NCBI GenBank assembly: GCA_036494465.1 | Contig: DASXOJ010000087.1 | Location: forward strand, 4,553 to 68,552 | DNA from: CAJCJE01 sp036494465 | Lineage (GTDB): Bacteria > Actinomycetota > Actinomycetes > Mycobacteriales > Pseudonocardiaceae | Direction of reading: 5' to 3' | DNA: 64,000 nt | In this document: piece by piece, positions 58,299 through 64,000 of the stretch | Layout: each line of letters starts with the position of its first letter | Numbering within the stretch: the stretch's first letter is position 1 | The notes under the pieces: model-generated | What the model saw: only the letters and a program-made list of their open reading frames with translations | Told to the model about the DNA's origin: nothing | The model's database searches: none | Position numbers and translations under genes: made by a program

Positions 58299-58487
58299 AT
58301 GGCTGTCCGCACCTGTCGGCCGCCCCGGCGCGAGCATCGCCACGTTGCGGCCATTCTCTGGTTCTACTTCGGTTTCACCGCGTGGCGGGAATTGCACGTC
58401 CTCGGCTGGACCTGGAAGGAAACCGAACAATGACTGGCCGACCAGGCGATCAACGCGCTGATCAGGACCGATCGGCCGACCGCCTGA
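58299..58487 (+). pseudogene. Internally deleted TetR copy of group A with in-frame stop
   Basis: From the ATG at 58299 the frame reads MAVRTCRPPRREHRHVAAIL and then WFYFGFTAWRELHVLGWTWK. This joins the group A N-terminus (MATRTYRSPRREQ) directly to its C-terminal block (AAAILWFYFSFTAWREL), with about 150 codons, including the helix-turn-helix, missing. At 58431 a TGA replaces the usual Trp after KETEQ; the frame then continues LADQAINALIRTDRPTA to a second TGA. It cannot make a working repressor. The rest of the gap to 58617 holds nothing identifiable. Confidence 0.8.
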
Positions 58488-58617
58488 CACCCGAATCAGC
58501 TGTGCGCGTCCATGCCGGGCCAGCGCGCTCGCACCCGGCGTGGAGCCGTCGAGCCGACCGCGTGGTCGCCACCGGCTGGGTGACCGGTCGCAACCTTCGG
58601 ATGGCCTCGCCCAATAA

Positions 58618-58630
58618 CTAGTATCATTAG
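58618..58630. promoter_or_regulatory. Operator-like box before the SGNH hydrolase gene
   Basis: CTAGTATCATTAG, followed by GTTTTCAG, lies 24 bases before the ATG at 58655. CTAGTATTACTAG followed by GTTTTCAG occurs at 60357-60369, before the MFS gene and its divergent TetR gene. Confidence 0.55.
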
Positions 58631-58654
58631 GTTTTCAGCCGCCGAGGAGTCGCG

Positions 58655-59809
58655 ATGATCACGACAGCGTTGCCGTCCGATCTGGTCCACATTGAGGGTG
58701 CGGTGGACACCCGCGTCGAACCGGGTGGGTTGCGTCCCACCCGGTTGCCGAACTGGGCCCGCGCCCAGGTGCCGACGCCCTTTTTCGGTCTGGTCGCGGA
58801 GGCTGCGGCCGGGGTCCGGCTGCGACTGCGCACGGCAGCGACCATCGTCGAGCTCATGGTCGAGGTGACCAGCGCCGAGGTGCCCGGCGTCGGAGTGCTA
58901 CCCGCCGTCTTCGACCTGCGGGTCGATGGCCAGCACACGGCGCGTGTCGCGGCGAAGGGCGGCAACGTCGTCCGCTTGCGGGCCGACTCCTCGGCACCGG
59001 AATTCGTCGCGGGCCCGACACAGGTCGTCCGGTTCGATGGCCTGTCCGGTCAGCTCAAGGAGGTTGAACTGTGGCTGCCGCACGTTGCCACCTGTGACCT
59101 GGTGTCGCTGCGCACCGACGCCGAACTCGTGGCCACCGAGGAGCCCTCCGCGCCGAAGTGGGTGCACTACGGATCGTCGATCAGCCACTGCGTCGAGGCC
59201 GAAGGTCCACTCGGGACCTGGCCTGCCACGGTCGCGAACCGCAGCGATCTGGCGCTGACCTGTCTCGGCTTCGCCGGCAACGCGATGCTCGACCCGTTCG
59301 TGGCCCGCGCCATCCGCGACCTGCCTGCCGACCTGATCAGCCTCAAGATCGGCGCCAACATCGTCGAGCAGGCCACCTTCCGGGTCCGGACCTTCGGGCC
59401 CGCCGTGCACGGCTTCCTGGACACCATCCGGGAGGGCCATCCCGACACGCCGATCGTGGTCATCTCCCCCGTCCCGATGCCGGTGGCCGAGGAGCACAGC
59501 GGTCCGGTCGTGCCCGATCCGGTTGACGGGCCACGCGCCCTCGGCACCGAGGCCGACCTGGCGGCCGGTGCGCTGAGCATGCGGATCGTCCGCGAGCAGC
59601 TTTGCGAACTCGTCGGCGAACGCGCGGCACGCGGCGACGCTGTGCACTACCTGTCCGGTTTGGACCTGCTCGGCCTGTCGGAATCCGCCGACCTGTACGA
59701 CGGAATCCACCCCAATGCCGCGGCCTACCTGCGGATGGGCGAGCGCTTCGCCCTCGCCCTCGACGCGCTGGGCGTCTTGCCGTCCTCGGCCCTCTCAAAC
59801 AAGTCGTAG
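58655..59809 (+). CDS. SGNH/GDSL-type esterase
   Basis: The product has 384 residues. An N-terminal ~150-residue beta-rich domain (FDLRVDGQHTARVAAKGGNV) precedes the SGNH domain. The catalytic blocks are YGSSISHC (nucleophile Ser, block I), GFAGNAMLD (Gly/Asn, blocks II-III), and DGIHPNAAAY (Asp and His, block V) near residue 360. No signal peptide is visible. It probably removes acyl groups from carbohydrates, fitting the beta-mannosidase and transporter genes nearby. Its 3' end overlaps the convergent TetR gene by 85 bases. Confidence 0.82.
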   Translation: MITTALPSDLVHIEGAVDTRVEPGGLRPTRLPNWARAQVPTPFFGLVAEAAAGVRLRLRTAATIVELMVEVTSAEVPGVGVLPAVFDLRVDGQHTARVAAKGGNVVRLRADSSAPEFVAGPTQVVRFDGLSGQLKEVELWLPHVATCDLVSLRTDAELVATEEPSAPKWVHYGSSISHCVEAEGPLGTWPATVANRSDLALTCLGFAGNAMLDPFVARAIRDLPADLISLKIGANIVEQATFRVRTFGPAVHGFLDTIREGHPDTPIVVISPVPMPVAEEHSGPVVPDPVDGPRALGTEADLAAGALSMRIVREQLCELVGERAARGDAVHYLSGLDLLGLSESADLYDGIHPNAAAYLRMGERFALALDALGVLPSSALSNKS

Positions 59810-60327
59810 AGCCGCTTGAGGTCGCCGACCAGGTCGATCGACGGATCGCGCAGCCACTGCACCTGAAGCCCCTCGGCGGCGGCCAGAAACATCCGCGCCT
59901 TCCACGGATCGCCGTTACCGAGTTGCTTGCCGACCAGCTCGATGATGGCCCGGGACCGTTCCTGCATGAACGCGCGCGCGGGGTGCTCCGGTGATGCCGA
60001 TGCCGCCGTCATGTCCACCAGGAGCTTGACCAGACCGGGCGTGCGGGTGGCATGGTCGAACAGCGCCCAGGCGCCATCTTCGGTGCCCAGGTCGTATGCC
60101 TCGAGGTCGGCGCGGTCGCGGGCGGCCAGGATCTCGATCAGCAGTTCGTCCTTGCTGTCGAAGTAGTGCAGCACGCCCGCCTCGGTCAGGTTCACGCTCT
60201 CGGCGATGCTGCGCAGCGACGGGCCCTGCGGCCCCGAGGTGGCATATGCCTCCAGCGCGGTGGCCAGGATCTGCGCCCTGCGGGCCAGACCCTTGGCGTA
60301 CGGACCACGTTTGCCCTCGGTAGCCAT
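59725..60327 (-). CDS. TetR-family regulator of the SGNH/MFS/mannosidase genes
   Basis: The product has 200 residues. GPYAKGLARRAQILATALEA leads to SLRSIAESVNLTEAGVLHYF, a TetR helix-turn-helix unlike those of groups A and B. It is divergent from the MFS gene; an inverted repeat CTAGTATTACTAG in the 94-base gap also occurs in related form before the SGNH gene. It therefore probably represses all three transcription units and responds to a sugar or acylated sugar. Confidence 0.9.
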   Translation of the reverse strand: MATEGKRGPYAKGLARRAQILATALEAYATSGPQGPSLRSIAESVNLTEAGVLHYFDSKDELLIEILAARDRADLEAYDLGTEDGAWALFDHATRTPGLVKLLVDMTAASASPEHPARAFMQERSRAIIELVGKQLGNGDPWKARMFLAAAEGLQVQWLRDPSIDLVGDLKRLYDLFERAEDGKTPSASRARAKRSPIRR

Positions 60328-60356
60328 ACCGCGATCCTACGTCCCAACTCCAAAAA

Positions 60357-60369
60357 CTAGTATTACTAG
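60357..60369. promoter_or_regulatory. Inverted-repeat operator CTAGTATTACTAG
   Basis: CTAGTA and TACTAG are perfect mirror half-sites around one T. It lies 30 bases before the TetR ATG (minus) and 52 before the MFS ATG (plus), and is followed by GTTTTCAG as at 58618-58638. Confidence 0.6.
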
Positions 60370-60421
60370 GTTTTCAGGCGTACCGTCCCCGGTGAGGGGA
60401 GCGGGACGAGACGAGGTTCAC

Positions 60422-61681
60422 ATGACCGACAACGACGCCGGTACCACGGCGACCACGATCCCCGCCGCGCCACGCCCAGCCGAGCACCGGATCACCCGGC
60501 TCGGTCGGTTCGGCCCGGCGTTTCTTGGACTACAACTCGGCTGGGCACTCCCCTCGGCGGCCGGGGGCACGCTGTTGCAGGCACTCCTGGCCGAACAGCA
60601 CGGCACTGCCAAGGTCGACCTGCTGGCCGTCATCACCACGATCGGCGCGGTGATCGCGGTCATCAGCACGGTCGTGGCCGGTGCCTGGTCCGACCGAACC
60701 CGCAGCCGATTCGGGCGGCGCAACCCGTGGATTCTCGGCGGCGCGCTCGCCTCGGCCACCGGATTGGCGCTGACCGGGGCCCTGCCCTGGTTGCCAGTGC
60801 AGATCGTCGCCTTCGCCCTCTACCAGGGCGGGCTCAACGCCATGCTCGCCGCCGGGGGCGCCTTGTTGCCGGACCGCGTCGCCGGCAGTGCGCTCGGCAA
60901 GGCGTCGGCCTATTCCGGCGCCGGCTACCTGATCGGCACCGCACTGGGCAGCGTCGTCGCCTCGGCACTGATCGCCAACCCGGGACGCGGCCTGATGATC
61001 GTGCCCTGGACGATGTTCATCGCCGCTCTCCTGCTCGTGCTCGTACTCCGCGAACCGTCCACTCGCGACCGGTCGGCCCCACCGTCGGCGGTACTGCGCT
61101 CGCTGTTGCCGCCCCGCGACCGGGACTTCCTGCTGGCCTTCGCCGGACGGTTCGGGGTGATCCTCGGGCTCACCGTCATCGTCTTCTACCAGCTATACAT
61201 CTTCACCGACTTCCTCCACATCGACACGGCCGCGGCGGCCTCCCGCATCGCACTGGGCACCACGCTGCTCGTGCTCGCGGCGGTCGTGGCCGCCGTCATC
61301 GGTGGCCTGGTCTCGGACCGACTGGGCCGGCGCAAACCGCTGGTGATGCTGGCTTCGCTGCTGATCGCGGTTGCCGCCGTGCCGATGGTCGTCGCGCCGA
61401 ACGTGACCGCGCTGATGGCCCTCTACGTCGTCGCCGGCCTCGGCTGGGGCCTCTACCTGTCCGTGGACCAAGCCCTGATGGTGGAGGTGCTGCCCACGTC
61501 CGGGGCGGAGGCCAAGGAACTCGGCACGCTGAGCATCGCCAACAGCGCGCCCTCGGTCATCGCTCCGGTCATCGCGGCCGTCGTCGTGACCGCGTTCGGC
61601 TTTCATGCCCTGTTCCTGTTCACCATCGTCGTCGCCCTGCTCGGCGGCGCGTGCATCGCCATGATCAGACGAGTCCGCTGA
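60422..61681 (+). CDS. MFS transporter
   Basis: The product has 419 residues from the ATG at 60422; upstream in-frame codons overlap the TetR gene and are not used. About 12 hydrophobic segments are visible. GAWSDRTRSRFGRRNPWILG is the loop 2-3 MFS motif, repeated in the second half as GLVSDRLGRRKPLVMLASLL. The RSRFGRRNPWI form is common in sugar/cation symporter-like MFS members. It likely takes up a mannose-containing product for the downstream beta-mannosidase. Confidence 0.88.
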   Translation: MTDNDAGTTATTIPAAPRPAEHRITRLGRFGPAFLGLQLGWALPSAAGGTLLQALLAEQHGTAKVDLLAVITTIGAVIAVISTVVAGAWSDRTRSRFGRRNPWILGGALASATGLALTGALPWLPVQIVAFALYQGGLNAMLAAGGALLPDRVAGSALGKASAYSGAGYLIGTALGSVVASALIANPGRGLMIVPWTMFIAALLLVLVLREPSTRDRSAPPSAVLRSLLPPRDRDFLLAFAGRFGVILGLTVIVFYQLYIFTDFLHIDTAAAASRIALGTTLLVLAAVVAAVIGGLVSDRLGRRKPLVMLASLLIAVAAVPMVVAPNVTALMALYVVAGLGWGLYLSVDQALMVEVLPTSGAEAKELGTLSIANSAPSVIAPVIAAVVVTAFGFHALFLFTIVVALLGGACIAMIRRVR

Positions 61682-61700
61682 GCCACGAAGGAGAATCCTC

Positions 61701-64000
61701 ATGTACCTGACCGACTTCCGGCTCACCAGCACCAACCCCGAAGCAGGTGAATCGGAGTGGATCGCCGCGTCGGTGCCGGGTGGGGTGCACGAGAGCCTGC
61801 TGGCCGCGGGCCGGATCGAGCATCCGTACTTCGGCCGCAACGCCGAGACCGTCCGCTGGGTCGAGGACGCGACCTGGTGGTACCGCACCGAGTTCGCCGC
61901 GCCCGACCGGAGCACAACCGATCGCGTCATCCTCACCTTCCCCGGCCTCGACACCGTGGCCAGCATCTGGCTCAACGGCAGGCTTCTTGGCGAGCACGCC
62001 GCCCAGTTCCGGGCCGCCACCTTCGACGTCACCGATGACCTGCGGCCGGACAACGACCTCCTGGTCCGCTTCACCCCACCGCTGGCCGGGCTCCAGGTTC
62101 CGGAATCCGTCCAGCAGACCGCCGACACCATGCGAGCGATGATGGCCGCGGCCATGGGTTCGGCCGCGGCGCAGGAGGAGTCGGGCGAGCAGCCGCCGGG
62201 CGTGCTCTCGGGCAACCTGGCACTGACCCTGCGACGCAAGGGCACGTTCTCCTGGGGCTGGGACTTCGCGCCCCGCCTGCCCTCGATCGGCATCTGGCAA
62301 CCGGTCGAACTGCGCGTCGAATCCGGCGCCGCACTGACCGGTCACCACATCCGCACCACCGCGATCGACCTCGCCTCGCGCACGGCGACGGTCGAGGTCA
62401 ACGTCGAGGCCGACCTCTTTGCCACCACCGGCCCGCTCGACGTCCGGCTGACCCTGACCGCGCCCACTGGCGTACCCACCAGCTACCTGCTCCCCCTCAA
62501 CGAGAACGGCAGCGCGTCGGCGACGCTCCAGGTCACCGACGCGCAACTGTGGTGGACGCACGACCTGGGCACCCCCGCCCGCTACGACGTCCGGCTGGAA
62601 CTGCTGGCCCGCGACGGCACCGTGGTCGACCACCGCGCGGACCGGATCGGCCTGCGCACCATCACCATCGACCGCTCCCCCGACCTCATCGAGGGCGGCC
62701 GGCACTTCAGGTTCGTCCTCAACGGAACCCCGATCTTCGCCCGAGGCGCGAACTGGGTACCGGCCGACATGATGATCGGCTCGGTCACCGCGCAACGGCG
62801 GCGGGCACTGATCGAGAAGGCCGCCGCCGCCAACATGACCATGCTGAGGATCTGGGGCGGCGGAATCTACGAGCCGGACGACTTCTACGACGTCTGCGAC
62901 GAGGCCGGCCTCCTGGTCTGGCACGACTTCATGTTCGCCTGCATCGACTACCCGAGCGACGATCCCGCCCTGCGGGCCGAGGTCACCGCCGAGGCCGAGT
63001 ACCAGGTGCGCAGGCTGCGCAACCACCCCTGCATCGCGGTGTGGTGCGGCAACAACGAGGTGCACGCCATCCACGGCGTGATCGACCCGAGCCTGGCACC
63101 CGGAAACTGGGGATACGATTTCTTCCACGACATCCTGCCCACCGCGGTCGCCACGTTCAGCCCCGGCACCGAATACTGGCCGGGCAGCCCATGGGCCTCG
63201 GACGATCCGCGCGGCGTCAACGGCGTGCTCGATGGCGACCGGCACGCCTGGGAGGTCTGGCACGGCGTCGATGTCGGTGCGGGCGGTCCGACCGAGTTCG
63301 CCAGCCACGGCGAGGCCGTGCACTTCCACCGTTACGCCTACGACAAGGGCAAATTTATCAGCGAGTTCGGCATCCACGCCGCACCCGAACTGTCCACGTT
63401 GGAACGCTGGACCGAGCCCGGCACACTCGCACTGCACAGCGCCGAACTGGACAACCGCAACAAGGACGTGCCCAAGAACAAGGCCGACGACCTGATGTCG
63501 GTGGAAACCGGACTGCCCCGCGACCTACGAGAGTACCTCGACTTCTCCATGGCCACCCAGGCCGAAGGGCTCAAGTTCGGCATCGAGCACTACCGCCGCA
63601 GGCAACCACACAACAGCGGCACCCTGGTCTGGCAGCTCAACGACGCCTGGCCCGGCTTCAGCTGGTCCATCGTGGACTACGACCTGACCCCCAAAGCAGG
63701 CTACTACTTCGTCCAGCGGGCCTACCAGCCGGTTCTGGCCAGCTTCCGCCGCACCGAGACCGACGGCCTCGAACTCTGGATCACCAACAGCCGCCCCCAA
63801 CCGGTCACCCTCCGGCTCAACGTCGAGCTCGCCACCTTCGGCGGCAAGCAACTCCTCGACGAGCCACTGACCGTCGAGGTCGCCGCGCTGGAATCGAAAC
63901 CGGTCTGGACGGCAACCGCCGAGCAGGTGTCCCTCGGCCCCGACCGGTTCGCCCGAGTGTCCGACCAGGACGCCCGAATCGAACCCAACCGACTGTTCTT
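61701..64000 (+). CDS. Beta-mannosidase, glycoside hydrolase family 2 (3' end missing)
   Basis: About 766 codons are present; the gene continues past the window edge. The ATG at 61701 follows GAAGGAGA. The N-terminal jelly-roll domain starts ASVPGGVHESLLAAGRIEHP, a beta-mannosidase signature, with EDATWWYRTEF. The TIM barrel includes RGANWVPADMM and MLRIWGGGIYEPDDFYDVCD. The acid/base Glu is in WCGNNEVHAI (about residue 452) and the nucleophile Glu in FISEFGIHA (about 554). There is no signal peptide, so it acts inside the cell on imported manno-oligosaccharides. It is 19 bases after the MFS gene. Confidence 0.93.
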   Translation, partial: MYLTDFRLTSTNPEAGESEWIAASVPGGVHESLLAAGRIEHPYFGRNAETVRWVEDATWWYRTEFAAPDRSTTDRVILTFPGLDTVASIWLNGRLLGEHAAQFRAATFDVTDDLRPDNDLLVRFTPPLAGLQVPESVQQTADTMRAMMAAAMGSAAAQEESGEQPPGVLSGNLALTLRRKGTFSWGWDFAPRLPSIGIWQPVELRVESGAALTGHHIRTTAIDLASRTATVEVNVEADLFATTGPLDVRLTLTAPTGVPTSYLLPLNENGSASATLQVTDAQLWWTHDLGTPARYDVRLELLARDGTVVDHRADRIGLRTITIDRSPDLIEGGRHFRFVLNGTPIFARGANWVPADMMIGSVTAQRRRALIEKAAAANMTMLRIWGGGIYEPDDFYDVCDEAGLLVWHDFMFACIDYPSDDPALRAEVTAEAEYQVRRLRNHPCIAVWCGNNEVHAIHGVIDPSLAPGNWGYDFFHDILPTAVATFSPGTEYWPGSPWASDDPRGVNGVLDGDRHAWEVWHGVDVGAGGPTEFASHGEAVHFHRYAYDKGKFISEFGIHAAPELSTLERWTEPGTLALHSAELDNRNKDVPKNKADDLMSVETGLPRDLREYLDFSMATQAEGLKFGIEHYRRRQPHNSGTLVWQLNDAWPGFSWSIVDYDLTPKAGYYFVQRAYQPVLASFRRTETDGLELWITNSRPQPVTLRLNVELATFGGKQLLDEPLTVEVAALESKPVWTATAEQVSLGPDRFARVSDQDARIEPNRLF

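Noticed and set aside
60206..60421. Upstream extension of the MFS transporter
   Set aside because: It is antisense to the TetR gene and crosses the operator; the ATG at 60422 starts the recognisable MFS sequence.
1..64000. tRNA, rRNA, CRISPR arrays, insertion sequences or integrases
   Set aside because: I looked for cloverleaf, regular spaced repeat and transposase signatures and saw none; duplicated genes here are diverged paralogues without terminal inverted repeats.

Overview
The window is high-GC DNA with short operons, many GTG/TTG starts and overlapping start/stop codons. A mycothiol-dependent-type maleylpyruvate isomerase points to an actinomycete; Pseudonocardiales is my guess, since no marker gene is present. 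No rRNA, tRNA, CRISPR array, phage or transposase genes were seen. Almost everything is catabolic, and the central ~50 kb reads as a large aromatic-degradation region. Repeated paralogues, decayed gene fragments and shared operators suggest it was built by duplication.

Layout. 1-3.8 kb: a sugar ABC transporter (permease start and lipoprotein binding protein), a DeoR/LacI-type regulator and a secreted PL7 alginate lyase, linked by an ATCGATCG-containing repeat. 4.1-7.4 kb (minus strand): maleylpyruvate isomerase, a salicylyl-CoA 5-hydroxylase-like flavoprotein and a PaaX-type regulator. 7.7-15.9 kb: a secreted cupin, a TetR regulator, a flavin monooxygenase, a YtcJ-like amidohydrolase and a complete four-gene Rieske dioxygenase system. 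16.2-20.5 kb: a two-component system and a GT39-type membrane glycosyltransferase, apparently unrelated to catabolism. 20.8-26.5 kb: gentisate 1,2-dioxygenase, fumarylpyruvate hydrolase, an ADP-forming-type acyl-CoA synthetase and a salicylyl-AMP ligase. 26.7-32 kb (minus): a beta-keto acid cleavage enzyme (BKACE) with HyuB and HyuA. 32-49 kb: two copies of a single-domain extradiol dioxygenase (VOC), fumarylacetoacetase-family and ACMSD-family hydrolases, UbiD/UbiX, six TetR regulators, a MarR regulator, a flavin monooxygenase, a crotonase and an azoreductase. 49.4-56.6 kb: a five-gene operon of a flavoprotein dehydrogenase, a three-subunit molybdenum hydroxylase and another flavin monooxygenase. 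56.8-58.3 kb: SnoaL-like and 3-hydroxyisobutyrate dehydrogenase-like genes. 58.6-64 kb: an SGNH esterase, a TetR regulator, an MFS transporter and a GH2 beta-mannosidase cut by the window edge.

How the genes work together. The salicylate -> salicylyl-CoA -> gentisyl-CoA -> gentisate -> maleylpyruvate -> fumarylpyruvate -> fumarate + pyruvate route is encoded in two opposed operons, lacking only an obvious gentisyl-CoA thioesterase. The two operons share a 17-base upstream motif. The HyuA-HyuB-BKACE operon lies tail to tail with the salicylate operon. It could carboxylate a ketone to a beta-keto acid and split that with acetyl-CoA to an acyl-CoA; this is a hypothesis. Several regulons can be read from the DNA: an AAGGAC-N6-GTCCTT site overlaps the -35 region of three minus-strand promoters (two VOC genes and the azoreductase), a CTAnTATCAYTA-like site recurs near TetR genes, and a 52-base perfect-arm palindrome separates ubiX from its divergent TetR gene.

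There are four pseudogene remnants: two internally deleted TetR copies, one aldehyde dehydrogenase with a large internal deletion, and one SDR C-terminus.
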